Shown here in pieces: positions 51,718 to 60,813 of a stretch of 64,000 nt of DNA; positions within the stretch are counted from its first letter, which is position 1, and each line of letters opens with the position of its first letter. Source of the stretch: Bacilli bacterium (lineage in GTDB: Bacteria > Bacillota_I > Bacilli_A > RF39 > UBA660); assembly GCA_900758495.1 (NCBI GenBank), contig CAAERO010000030.1, forward strand, positions 1 through 64,000, given 5' to 3'. The notes beneath the pieces were generated by a model. That model was given only the letters and a program-made list of their open reading frames with translations, ran no database searches and was not told where the DNA came from. The position numbers and the translations under genes were made by a program.

Positions 51718-52782
51718 TTATCCCTCCCGTTTAAAATTTAATAAATCATAAAAGGCTTCTAATCTAGTTTTTATCCCATCTAGTCCACTTTGTTCATCAA
51801 AGGAAAAGAAAGTAATAGGAATATTTAATTCTTTTGCTTCTTTAATCATTATTGGAATAGCACCGATTTCTGGTGTACATCCAGTCGGTTTAGTATGAAT
51901 AATTCCATCAAACTTATGTCTTTTTAAATAACCAATTCGGTAGACATTATCAAGTCCATCTGCTCCTAGTGTATATTTACAATATTTTCTAACGCGAAAC
52001 TTCATATAAGGATTTAAAAATTTCTTTTGCCATAAAAGATAACTTATATTAGTAAATCTTTTAATTTCAATATGATAACTTGCTAAAGTTTTTTCTAATT
52101 CATAATTAGAATAAGGTTCCATTGCTGTATAAAGTTCACCAATGATACCAACTTTTAAGCAATCTTTTGGTTTATCAATCGGTATGTTTTTTAAATGCAT
52201 TATAGTATTTTTATAGATTTTAGTAAGAGAAATTACTCCTTTCGCCATATTACATTCAGTAATAAATTTCTTTTTTAATTTAAGAAAAGAACCATTCTGT
52301 TTTTCAAACCCCACAACTTTTCTAATCTTATTATCAAGTCTATCTAGGTAATAAATATAAAAGAAAGTTGCTATTATCTCTTTTAAAAATTCTCTTTTAG
52401 TAAGAGTGGAATTTAACTTTTTAAAGATGGAGAAAGCTTCTTTAAAGCTTAAACTATCACTGCCAATTATTTGAATTAATTCAAAGTCATAACCTAAATC
52501 TTTTAAAATTGTTTCTTGTACTTCAGCATAGTATCTATATCTACAACCACCACCAGCTTGTAGCAAAGTATTGGCTCCAAGCTCTAATGCTTCAATAAAA
52601 TTACCAAGATTATATTTAAAGGGGACACAAACAGAATCAGGGGCATATTTACTTCCTAATTCGATTGTTTTTCTAGTAATTGGTGGGGTATTAATTACTT
52701 CTAAATGTGTAATCTTTCTTAAAAATTTACCAATTGGATATTGATAATCACCTAATTGGGGAAAAGCCAATATTCTTTTCAA
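51718..52782 (-). CDS. dehydratase-like Fe-S partner (DUF2229/HgdB-like), subunit 1
   Basis: 354 residues. N-terminal FPQLGDYQYPIGKFL, PDSVCVPFKYNLGNFIEAL with the Cys expected for a cluster ligand, QAGGGCRYRYY with a second, and THTKPTGCTPE-like HTKPTGCTPEIG with a third. Related to the component activated by the ATPase encoded next, from which it is one base apart. Substrate unknown; acyl-CoA dehydration is not assured. Confidence 0.8.
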   Translation of the reverse strand: MKRILAFPQLGDYQYPIGKFLRKITHLEVINTPPITRKTIELGSKYAPDSVCVPFKYNLGNFIEALELGANTLLQAGGGCRYRYYAEVQETILKDLGYDFELIQIIGSDSLSFKEAFSIFKKLNSTLTKREFLKEIIATFFYIYYLDRLDNKIRKVVGFEKQNGSFLKLKKKFITECNMAKGVISLTKIYKNTIMHLKNIPIDKPKDCLKVGIIGELYTAMEPYSNYELEKTLASYHIEIKRFTNISYLLWQKKFLNPYMKFRVRKYCKYTLGADGLDNVYRIGYLKRHKFDGIIHTKPTGCTPEIGAIPIMIKEAKELNIPITFFSFDEQSGLDGIKTRLEAFYDLLNFKREG

Positions 52783-53693
52783 AGATGAATACCTCCTTTT
52801 AACATATCAATAAAACTTTCAAGTCGCGTAATAATAGCTGTATCACTATTAATTTCTTCAAAAGTAAGTAATAATACTTTACTATTTCCCTTTTTTCTTA
52901 AAATCATTTCATTAGTTAAAGAATCAGGTCCACAAGGAAAAGCACTTATTAAGATAGTTCCATCTACTTTATCTTTATAATAAGAAAAAGCCCCCAGCAG
53001 TTCTTTATTCATTGTCCAGTGTACGGATTTAGAAATTCTTTTAGCTTCGTTATCTATAATATTTCTATCTATTTCATTGGCATAAATTATTTCAATATCA
53101 TTATCTTTTAAATATCTAGTAACAACACCACCAACTAATGAATCTAAAATATTATAAGTATGTCCCAGTAACAATACTTTTCTTTTAGTTGATCTTAACT
53201 TTTTTGTTCCATTTTTAGCTAATTTATCTAACCATAACTTTTCTTTCTCTTTAGCAATATGATAAGCATTATTCGCTTCAAAATAACTAAAACCTAATTC
53301 TTTTCCCAATAAGATAAAAGCTTTCTTTTCACTATGATGTCTTTCAACATTGATATTGTAATTTAGAATCTTTTTATTGGGAAATATAGTATGTACTAAG
53401 TCATATAAGGCATTAAAATTGGTGCAGACTTGCTCATTTTTGCATAGTGAGTAAATTCTTGGGATAAATAAAATATCACATTTATCCTTAAGCTGTTCTA
53501 TTTGTCCTAAGAAAATCTTTAAGGATAGACAAGTTTCATCAATAGCTAAGTTTTTTCCTTTTTCTAAAGTTTCATGATTAGAGTTTTCTGAAACAATATA
53601 TGGAATTTCTAGAACATCAAAAAAAGTTTTCCATAAAACACTATAACGATAGTATAAAAGACCTCTAGGAATACCAATGATACTTTTCATCAC
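52779..53693 (-). CDS. dehydratase-like Fe-S partner (DUF2229-like), subunit 2
   Basis: 304 residues. GIPRGLLYYRYSVLWKTFFDVLE at the N-terminus, AIDETCLSLKIFLGQIEQL with one Cys, PRIYSLCKNEQVCTNF and SAFPCGPDSLTNEMI with others, the pattern of the CoA-dehydratase-like family. Overlaps the next gene by four bases. Start is GTG 53693 with AAAGGA at good distance; ATG 53690 is the alternative. Confidence 0.78.
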   Translation of the reverse strand: MMKSIIGIPRGLLYYRYSVLWKTFFDVLEIPYIVSENSNHETLEKGKNLAIDETCLSLKIFLGQIEQLKDKCDILFIPRIYSLCKNEQVCTNFNALYDLVHTIFPNKKILNYNINVERHHSEKKAFILLGKELGFSYFEANNAYHIAKEKEKLWLDKLAKNGTKKLRSTKRKVLLLGHTYNILDSLVGGVVTRYLKDNDIEIIYANEIDRNIIDNEAKRISKSVHWTMNKELLGAFSYYKDKVDGTILISAFPCGPDSLTNEMILRKKGNSKVLLLTFEEINSDTAIITRLESFIDMLKGGIHL

Positions 53694-53752
53694 GACCCCG
53701 TCCTTTCTCTATAAGACTATGTGATAAATTGATGAAATTTTACTATCTTTGT

Positions 53753-53782
53753 TCGACAAAATAAAATAAAGTATGCTATAAT
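53753..53782 (+). promoter_or_regulatory. promoter of the thioredoxin-like gene
   Basis: TCGACA (53753-53758), 18-base spacer ending TGC, TATAAT (53777-53782). Confidence 0.6.
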
Positions 53783-53804
53783 TTTTGTAGGAGGAAGAGT
53801 AGAA

Positions 53805-54356
53805 ATGAATAAAAAAGAAAAAGAGCAACTAAAGACAGGCGTAATCATTGTCTTAGTTTTAGTAATTATTTTTGGAGGAAGTTATTTTGCTTCAGAGTTA
53901 AAGTCTGATAAGTATAAAAATAGTAATTCAACTTCAACTGGTAATAATACTAATATAAGTACTGACAACACTAACACTAGTAGTGAGATTAGTGAAGATG
54001 AACAAGCTGAATTAAATAGCATTGATATTGATAAATATCTATCTCTTAAAAAGGGTAGTGATAAATCTATTATTTATATTTCAAGACCAACTTGTCATTA
54101 CTGTCAACAAGAGGATCCTATCATTAAAAATATTGTTTATGAAACAAAAGTTACAGTTAACTATTTAAATACTGATGAACTTGATGATGATGGAAATAGT
54201 AAATTAATTAAGTCTGATGATTACTTTAGTGAAGGATATGGTACACCACTTCTTCTAGTTGTTCAAAAAGACAAGATTGTTGATAAAATAGAAGGTTTAA
54301 CTTCAAAAGAAAATATTGTTTCATTCTTTAAAAAGTATGGTTTCATTAACGATTAA
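53805..54356 (+). CDS. membrane-anchored thioredoxin-like protein
   Basis: 183 residues: N-terminal membrane helix (10-30), Asn/Ser/Thr linker, then a thioredoxin fold with a CxxC centre (RPTCHYCQQ) and cis-proline region (GYGTPLLLVV). Acts outside the membrane on disulfides or as a reductase. Cotranscribed with the PH-domain gene. Confidence 0.85.
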   Translation: MNKKEKEQLKTGVIIVLVLVIIFGGSYFASELKSDKYKNSNSTSTGNNTNISTDNTNTSSEISEDEQAELNSIDIDKYLSLKKGSDKSIIYISRPTCHYCQQEDPIIKNIVYETKVTVNYLNTDELDDDGNSKLIKSDDYFSEGYGTPLLLVVQKDKIVDKIEGLTSKENIVSFFKKYGFIND

Positions 54357-54368
54357 TGGGAGAATTTT

Positions 54369-54827
54369 ATGGAACAAGAAAAACGTTTAAGAGAGTTACT
54401 GAGAGAATTTAGAAGTAAATATCCAATGACAATCGGATGGAGATTTGAGCAAAATAGTAAAATCGTTTTAAAACATCTTTATGATGATGAAGAAATACTT
54501 TATGCTTTTTATGCTCAAAAAAATGATAATCCTTTTAATATCTTGGGAACAGGTGTTATTGCTCTTACTAATAAAAGATTAGTTATTGGAAGAGATAGAG
54601 TAGTTATTGGTTATTTCTTTGATAGTATTACTCCTGATATGTTTAGTGATTTAAAAGTAAAAAGTGGTGTTATTTTTGGTAAAGTCGAAATTGATATGTT
54701 ACATGAATTCATTGTTTTAAGTAATATTGATAAACGAGCTTTGCCAGAAATAGAAAAGAAGATATCTAGCTTTATGCAAGAAGCAAAGGAAAGATCACAT
54801 TCTGATAAAAGTGACAAAATGGAATAG
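54369..54827 (+). CDS. bacterial PH-domain protein (YokE-like)
   Basis: 152 residues. The segment ILYAFYAQKND ... GTGVIALTNKRLVIGRDRVVIGYFFDSI has the pattern of bacterial PH domains (GxxxLTNxRLI). A helix follows and the C-terminus is charged. Lipid binding is possible but not shown. 12 bases after the thioredoxin-like gene; terminator overlaps its stop. Confidence 0.75.
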   Translation: MEQEKRLRELLREFRSKYPMTIGWRFEQNSKIVLKHLYDDEEILYAFYAQKNDNPFNILGTGVIALTNKRLVIGRDRVVIGYFFDSITPDMFSDLKVKSGVIFGKVEIDMLHEFIVLSNIDKRALPEIEKKISSFMQEAKERSHSDKSDKME

Positions 54828-54853
54828 GACAGAAATACTTGTCCTATTTTTTG
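54823..54853 (+). terminator. terminator of the thioredoxin/PH operon
   Basis: aataggaca (54823-54831) pairs with tgtcctatt (54840-54848), then T run. Confidence 0.85.
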
Positions 54854-54872
54854 TATACATTAAACGCATTTA

Positions 54873-54901
54873 TAGACAAGATTGGTTGTTTGCGGTAAAA
54901 T
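54873..54901 (+). promoter_or_regulatory. promoter of the Fic-like gene
   Basis: TAGACA (54873-54878), 17-base spacer, TAAAAT (54896-54901). Confidence 0.6.
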
Positions 54902-54934
54902 GAAAGGGAAAAAAACTAAGTGAGTGGTGATATT

Positions 54935-55606
54935 ATGAAAGATAAATTTAATTTAACAAGAGAACAAAATGTTTTTGTAGCAAAAAGAAATATAGTTGAT
55001 TATATTTGGAAAAGTGCAAATTTAGAAGGAATTGGAGTTACTTATCCTGAAACTCAAGCAATCTATGATGGTGGTATTGTTAATGGGCTTACTGTTGATA
55101 ATATTATTGCTATTAATAATTTAAAATATTCTTGGCAATTCATACTTGAAAATGATGAAATAGCTTATGATTTCAATATATTGTGTCATTTACATAAATT
55201 AACTTGTGATAAATTGGTCTTAGACCAAAATTTAGGAAGAATAAGAACAACACCGGTTAATATTGGTGGGACAAGTTGGAAACCAAACTTTCCTATTGAA
55301 AGTCAAATCAAGGAAGAATTAGAAATGCTTTTAAATCAGGAAGAAAAAACAAAAACAGAAATAGCAATTGAAATTATGCTATGGGTTATGAGAAAGCAAA
55401 TGTTTATTGATGGAAATAAAAGAGTCGCAATGCTATTTGCAAATAAAATAATGATAGATAATGGCTGTGGAATTATTTCAATATCACAAAAAAATCAACC
55501 AGTTTTCTTTGAAAAGCTTATTAAATTTTATGAAACAGGAGATAATATTGATTTAAAACAATGGATTTATGAGACAAGTATTGATGGAATAGATTTGAAT
55601 CAATAA
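54935..55606 (+). CDS. Fic-domain protein without the catalytic His
   Basis: 223 residues. Fic proteins transfer AMP from ATP through the motif HPFxxGNGR; here it reads QMFIDGNKR (155-163), so the base His is Gln while Phe, Asp, Gly, Asn and the last Arg remain. An N-terminal inhibitory motif SANLEG (27-32) of the [ST]xxxE[GN] type is present, as in autoinhibited Fic proteins. No antitoxin partner is seen. ATG 54935 fits GTGGTGAT; a GTG at 54920 lies upstream. Confidence 0.8.
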   Translation: MKDKFNLTREQNVFVAKRNIVDYIWKSANLEGIGVTYPETQAIYDGGIVNGLTVDNIIAINNLKYSWQFILENDEIAYDFNILCHLHKLTCDKLVLDQNLGRIRTTPVNIGGTSWKPNFPIESQIKEELEMLLNQEEKTKTEIAIEIMLWVMRKQMFIDGNKRVAMLFANKIMIDNGCGIISISQKNQPVFFEKLIKFYETGDNIDLKQWIYETSIDGIDLNQ

Positions 55607-55676
55607 CAAACAAGCACTATTTTGTTAAAGAGTTATTGTTAGAACATTAAAAAATATAAATAAAAGGAACTAGAAT

Positions 55677-56252
55677 ATGAAGCAATTAGAATTATCAAGT
55701 ATTTTAAAAAAATATTTAGAATTTTTTCCAGAAGAAAAAAGTAGATTAGAAATGTTATCAAATTATATAGCAAATAATACAATTTCTGATTTAACTGACT
55801 GGAATAATTTTTTAGGTCATATAGTAACTAGTGGTTTTGTTTATTCTAGAATATTAAAGCAATTCTTAGTAGTATATCATAAAGATCTCCAACAATATTT
55901 ATATCCAGGTGGACATATGAATAAAGATGATATCAATACCTTAGAAGCTGCTAAAAGAAAAGTTAGGGAAGAGACTGGTTTGACTGAGTTACAACAGGTT
56001 GAAATACTAGATAATAAACTGATTCCTATAGATATCGATATACATCTTATACCATGTAATGAGAGATTGAATTTGAAAGAACACTATCATTTTGATTTCA
56101 GATATCTATTTATAACAGATGATACAAATATCAATGTAGATGCAGAAGAATTATCTTGCTATAAGTGGGTTAGTCTCAATGAATTGAATAACTTTGGTCC
56201 TGTTAAATCTAAATTGAAAATGTTACTATCAATAGATGGTAAAACAAGATAG
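55677..56252 (+). CDS. Nudix-family hydrolase
   Basis: 191 residues. A divergent Nudix box, GGHMNKDDINTLEAAKRKV then REETGL, fits GX5EX7REUXEEXGU except that the first catalytic Glu of REU is Lys. Strands LVVYHKDLQQYLYPGGH and HFDFRYLFITDD complete the fold. Hydrolyses a nucleoside diphosphate linked to another group; substrate unknown. 70 bases after the Fic gene, possibly cotranscribed. Confidence 0.82.
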   Translation: MKQLELSSILKKYLEFFPEEKSRLEMLSNYIANNTISDLTDWNNFLGHIVTSGFVYSRILKQFLVVYHKDLQQYLYPGGHMNKDDINTLEAAKRKVREETGLTELQQVEILDNKLIPIDIDIHLIPCNERLNLKEHYHFDFRYLFITDDTNINVDAEELSCYKWVSLNELNNFGPVKSKLKMLLSIDGKTR

Positions 56253-56280
56253 AAATCCTGAAAAGATTCTATTTTTTTCT
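56250..56280 (+). terminator. terminator of the Nudix gene
   Basis: tagaa-atc pairs with gat-ttcta around a short loop (one bulge), then T7; overlaps the stop. Confidence 0.65.
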
Positions 56281-56333
56281 TTGTATCTAGTTACATTTGT
56301 GATACAATGAAAGAAGAATAGGAGTTGGCTTTT

Positions 56334-58508
56334 ATGTTTGATAGAATTATATATATAGGTGATCAAGGGGCAGAAATTAAATTAAAAGATAAAGAACATC
56401 TTGCAATGAACTTGATGAATCTTCACCTTGTAATTGAAGATGAAAATAAAAAAATATTAGCAGAAGTAGATGATTTACAAGATGATATTGTAAAGGTACG
56501 TTTCCTAGGAGAAATAGTAAATGGAAGATTAATTGGTGGTGTTTTAAGAAAGCCAAGAATTGATGCTAGTATTAGAGTAATTGAACAAAATGAAATACCA
56601 ATGATAGTTGGCCGTGATGAGCCAGGTTATATGTTACTTGGTGTAAGTCCATTTTATAATGATCACCCAGTATATTTAGATGTTAATAACTTCTTTAGTA
56701 ATCACTTTGCTATATTTGGTAATAGTGGTAGTGGTAAGAGTTGTGGTATTTCTAGAATAATGCAAAATATGTTTATGGATAAACGTCTATTTCCTTATAA
56801 GTCTAATATCTTAATTTTTGATGCTTCTGGTGAATATTATAATGCTTTTAAAGATTTAAATAGAATTGATAGTAATTATCATTATCGCTTTTTAACTACT
56901 AATGAAGTTGATGGTATTGGAGAGCCTTTAAGACTTCCCATTTTCTTACTAAATGAAACAGATATTGCTTTACTATTACAAGCTTCTAATCACTCACAAT
57001 TACCAATTATTGAAAGAATGATAAAATTAGCTAGAATTTTTGCACAAAGTAGTGATGCTAATAAATATAAAAATCATCTAATTGCTAAAGCCATTATGAC
57101 TATACTATATAGTAATGAAACATCACCCCATAAAAGAAATGAAGTATTTTCTATTCTAGCTAGTTGTTCAACACCAGAATTTGGTTTAGAGTCACCAGTT
57201 CAAGGTATTGGTTATGTTAGAAAGTTTAGAGAATGTTTCTTAATTGATTCTCATGGACAATTTTCAGAAAGTGTGTTACTAACAGAATATGTATCTAGTT
57301 TTATTCATGACGAGTATGATGATTATGAACCATCAAAAGAATGTTATTATACTTTGGAGGATTTAGAAAAAGCTTTAAACTTTACTCTTATTAGTGAAGG
57401 TTGGCTTCGTAATGAGAAAACTTATGCAGATGCAGTAACACTTCGTGTTAGACTTCATTCTTTAATAACTTCTAGTAATGCTAAATACTTTGATAGTCCA
57501 ACTCCTGGTTATATAACACTAGAAAAATATTTATCAGATTTGATTATATCTAATGGAAAAAAATATCAAATTATTAATATTAACCTAGATGATGTAGATG
57601 ATGATTTTGCTAAAGTAATTACTAAGGTATATTCAAGACTTTTATTTGAATTTACTAAGGGACTTAAAAATAGAGCAAGTATTCCTTTCCATATTCTTGT
57701 AGAAGAAGCTCATAGATATATTCAAAATGACACAGATAGATTTTTAATTGGTTATAATATATTTGAACGTATTGCAAAAGAAGGAAGAAAGTATGGATTA
57801 ATTCTAGGACTTATTTCGCAAAGACCAGTTGAACTTTCTGATACAGTTATATCACAGTGTTCTAATTTCTTAATCTTTAAGATGAATCATCCTGTAGATG
57901 TTGATTATATTAGAAAAATGGTACCTAATATTTCTGATGATGTAGTAGAAAAACAAAAGACATTACAGTCTGGTACTTGTTTAGGATTTGGTAGTGCTTT
58001 TAAAATACCACTTATTGTTAAATTAAAGATGCCTGACCCTATGCCTAAGAGTGGTAACTGTGATGTTGTAACAATTTGGAATGGTAATCGACCAATTTCT
58101 AATAGTGAACTGCCAAGAGAGACTTATGTTCAGCCTCAACCACCAGTAACAAATTATCAACAACCAACTATTAATAACAATATAAATAGTGTTACAGGTA
58201 TTCCTGAAGTAAGAGATATAAAAAATCTTGCTCCACAAACTATAGCTTTTGATACTTCTACAATAGGAAATATGAATAATCAAACTTTAAATGTTATACC
58301 ACCATCACCAGTAGTTATGCCACAAGAACCATTGCAAAATCAAATAAACTTTGCTAATAATCAATCTGTTCCATCTCAAGCTACTGTAAATGTTACTCAA
58401 CCAGTAAATATTACTCCTAATCCAATGCCTAGTACCAATAGTGCCAGTCCTATACCAGAAGTAATGCCAGGATTAGCTAGTGATAATACAAATCCAACAG
58501 TAATATAA
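56334..58508 (+). CDS. HerA/DUF87-type DNA-translocase ATPase
   Basis: 724 residues. N-terminal beta-barrel (HAS-type), Walker A GNSGSGKS near 125, Walker B ILIFDASG, a long insertion, then HILVEEAHRYI and RKYGLILGLISQRP typical of HerA/FtsK-like ATPases. The last ~140 residues are Pro/Asn/Gln-rich and probably disordered, with VMP repeats. No NurA gene is adjacent, so it may not be a classical DNA-end resection partner; some DUF87 proteins belong to defence systems. ATG 56334 has AGGAGTTG. Confidence 0.82.
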   Translation: MFDRIIYIGDQGAEIKLKDKEHLAMNLMNLHLVIEDENKKILAEVDDLQDDIVKVRFLGEIVNGRLIGGVLRKPRIDASIRVIEQNEIPMIVGRDEPGYMLLGVSPFYNDHPVYLDVNNFFSNHFAIFGNSGSGKSCGISRIMQNMFMDKRLFPYKSNILIFDASGEYYNAFKDLNRIDSNYHYRFLTTNEVDGIGEPLRLPIFLLNETDIALLLQASNHSQLPIIERMIKLARIFAQSSDANKYKNHLIAKAIMTILYSNETSPHKRNEVFSILASCSTPEFGLESPVQGIGYVRKFRECFLIDSHGQFSESVLLTEYVSSFIHDEYDDYEPSKECYYTLEDLEKALNFTLISEGWLRNEKTYADAVTLRVRLHSLITSSNAKYFDSPTPGYITLEKYLSDLIISNGKKYQIININLDDVDDDFAKVITKVYSRLLFEFTKGLKNRASIPFHILVEEAHRYIQNDTDRFLIGYNIFERIAKEGRKYGLILGLISQRPVELSDTVISQCSNFLIFKMNHPVDVDYIRKMVPNISDDVVEKQKTLQSGTCLGFGSAFKIPLIVKLKMPDPMPKSGNCDVVTIWNGNRPISNSELPRETYVQPQPPVTNYQQPTINNNINSVTGIPEVRDIKNLAPQTIAFDTSTIGNMNNQTLNVIPPSPVVMPQEPLQNQINFANNQSVPSQATVNVTQPVNITPNPMPSTNSASPIPEVMPGLASDNTNPTVI

Positions 58509-58586
58509 GAGTAAGTTACTTTAAATAACTTATCCTATTATTTGCTAAAGATAGATGTGAAAAACATATAACAGAAAAAATTAATT

Positions 58587-58619
58587 GGAGGTTAGTCACT
58601 TGTAAATGCCTCCTTTTTT
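58587..58619 (+). terminator. terminator of the HerA-type gene
   Basis: ggagg (58587-58591) pairs with cctcc (58609-58613), then T6. Confidence 0.65.
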
Positions 58620-58650
58620 GTGTATAATTTAGATAAAGATTGGGGTTGAT

Positions 58651-59862
58651 ATGATGTCTAATGAAATATTTAAAAGAGAAGATGTTTTATCTATTCTTCA
58701 TAAGACTTTAGAAGATGAAAAAAGCTTATATAAAATATCTGTTTTTTCACCCAATGGTGAGAAATATGGTTATAATCAGTATTCATTAATGATAATTATG
58801 GACTTTTTAATTAAATATAATATTGTTATTAAAGATTTAGTAAATTTTCCATATTGTATCGAAGAACTTGAAAAAATAACAAGTTGTTATAGTGACCATA
58901 AAGAACTAGTTATTTGGTGTAATTCCTTATTAGGTGAATTAATTAGAGTAAAACTTAATCTTATGGATAAAACGTCTTATGAAAATAAAAGAAAAATACT
59001 AACTTATTTATATGAAGAGTATATAGTTAATGGTTATATGTTTCATAGTTTTCCTTCAACTTTTAAAGAATTAGTAGAAGAAAAGGGACTTGATCCAAAA
59101 GATTATATTTATCCAGTATTCTATATGAAAAAACTTTACTATATTTTTAAAAATCATAAATATGATGATATGATACCTGAATATCTGTTGGAACAGATTA
59201 CTTCAATAGCGATGACTGATTCACCAGCAATGGCTTATTACTATGCTTTTAGAAGTCCACAGTATTTCTGTGAATTAATAGCGACTTCTAAATATTATAA
59301 AGATAAAAAAGAATATGATAAAGAAGCTTATTATCGTAAGGATAAAGAGGCTTGTAAAAATAACTTAGTCTTATTAGCTAAGCATTTAAATATGACAGAT
59401 AAAGAAAAAGAAACTGTTGTAACAGCTTTTGAAAAGCAATGGGATATTTTAGATGCTAGTAATTCTTTACCTCAAATAGCATTTATTTCAAGAAAAGAAG
59501 TAGGAAAAGATAAACTTAATGATATAGATGATATTCTTCATAAAGCCAGAATTGAAGACTTAGTAATTGGAATAGCTCGTATTACTGATAGTAGATATGC
59601 TCATGTAAAAAGATATAGTGCTTTATTACCATTAGCTTTTACTGTTAAGACATTTCCAAGTTATCGTGAAGTTAAAAATAATAAATTTATAGTCAAAGAG
59701 GAAGCTAAAAAAGAAGAGGTAGAAGAAAATTTAGTAGATTACACATCAAAATATGAAAAAAGTTATGGATATGCTTCAATTTTTTCAATGTTAGGATTGT
59801 TATTTATTTCATTAGGTTGTACACTAATTGTTATTCTTAGATATTATGGTTATCCAATTTAA
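58651..59862 (+). CDS. unknown tail-anchored protein
   Basis: 403 residues: a long helical cytoplasmic part rich in Tyr, Lys and Asp, and one membrane helix close to the C-terminus (about 378-398). No domain recognised. Ends 20 bases before fmt with AGGAGG in between, probably the same transcript. Confidence 0.65.
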   Translation: MMSNEIFKREDVLSILHKTLEDEKSLYKISVFSPNGEKYGYNQYSLMIIMDFLIKYNIVIKDLVNFPYCIEELEKITSCYSDHKELVIWCNSLLGELIRVKLNLMDKTSYENKRKILTYLYEEYIVNGYMFHSFPSTFKELVEEKGLDPKDYIYPVFYMKKLYYIFKNHKYDDMIPEYLLEQITSIAMTDSPAMAYYYAFRSPQYFCELIATSKYYKDKKEYDKEAYYRKDKEACKNNLVLLAKHLNMTDKEKETVVTAFEKQWDILDASNSLPQIAFISRKEVGKDKLNDIDDILHKARIEDLVIGIARITDSRYAHVKRYSALLPLAFTVKTFPSYREVKNNKFIVKEEAKKEEVEENLVDYTSKYEKSYGYASIFSMLGLLFISLGCTLIVILRYYGYPI

Positions 59863-59882
59863 AGAATCAGGAGGAAAGAAAA

Positions 59883-60812
59883 ATGAAAGTAGTATTTATG
59901 GGAACTCCAGAATTTGCAGTACCTATTTTAAAATTGTTAATTGATGAGTATGACGTAGTAGGAGTAGTAACGCAACCTGATAAAATGGTTGGTCGTAAAA
60001 GAATTATTACACCACCACCAATAAAAGAATTAGCCTTAGAACATAATATAAGTGTTTTTCAACCACGAAAAATAAAAGAAGATTATCAGGAAATATTAGA
60101 ACTAGATCCAGAGTTGATAGTAACTTGTGCTTATGGACAAATTCTACCAAAAGAGATACTTAATTATCCTAAGTATGGATGTATTAATGTTCATGCTTCC
60201 TTACTTCCTAAATTAAGAGGAGGAGCTCCAATTCATCATGCTATTATAGATGGTTATAAGGAAACAGGAATTACTATTATGTACATGTCTCAAAAAATGG
60301 ATCAAGGGGATATTTTAACTCAAGTAAAAACACCAATTTTAGATGATGATACATTAGGTAGTTTGCAATATAAGCTAAGTGAAATGGCTAAAGATTTGTT
60401 AAAATCAACTATTCCATTATTAATGGAAGACAAAATTATTCCTTTGAAACAAAAAGAAGAAGAAGCAACTTATGGTTATAATATTTCACGTGAAGAAGAA
60501 AAAATAGATTTTACTAAAAGTATTTTTGAAGTTGATAGACAAGTAAGGGGATTAAATCCAGTGCCAGGAGCTTATACAACTCTTAACGGAAAAATATTAA
60601 AAATTTATGATGTAAGATTTGGAGATAGATATTATCCAAATACAGAAAGTGGTACAATAGTTGCTTTTCATCATGACGGTTTTAGTGTTGTTTGTGGTGA
60701 GAAAGAATTAGTTATTACTGATATGGCTTTAGAAGGAAAAAGAAGATGTGCAGCTAAAGATTTCTTAAATGGAGTTAAAAAAGAAGAATTGAAAGGAATT
60801 GTACTAAGATAA
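59883..60812 (+). CDS. fmt: methionyl-tRNA formyltransferase
   Basis: Formylates Met on initiator tRNA, consistent with the initiator tRNA at 654-729. VVFMGTPEFAVPIL at the N-terminus, the catalytic block NVHASLLPKLRGGAPIHHAIIDG, and the MDQGDIL motif are present; a C-terminal OB-like domain follows. 309 residues, the usual length. Confidence 0.96.
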   Translation: MKVVFMGTPEFAVPILKLLIDEYDVVGVVTQPDKMVGRKRIITPPPIKELALEHNISVFQPRKIKEDYQEILELDPELIVTCAYGQILPKEILNYPKYGCINVHASLLPKLRGGAPIHHAIIDGYKETGITIMYMSQKMDQGDILTQVKTPILDDDTLGSLQYKLSEMAKDLLKSTIPLLMEDKIIPLKQKEEEATYGYNISREEEKIDFTKSIFEVDRQVRGLNPVPGAYTTLNGKILKIYDVRFGDRYYPNTESGTIVAFHHDGFSVVCGEKELVITDMALEGKRRCAAKDFLNGVKKEELKGIVLR

Positions 60813-60813
60813 T

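Noticed and set aside
58510..58531. agtaagtta/taacttat inverted repeat after the HerA-type gene
   Set aside because: No T tract; the better terminator is at 58587-58619.
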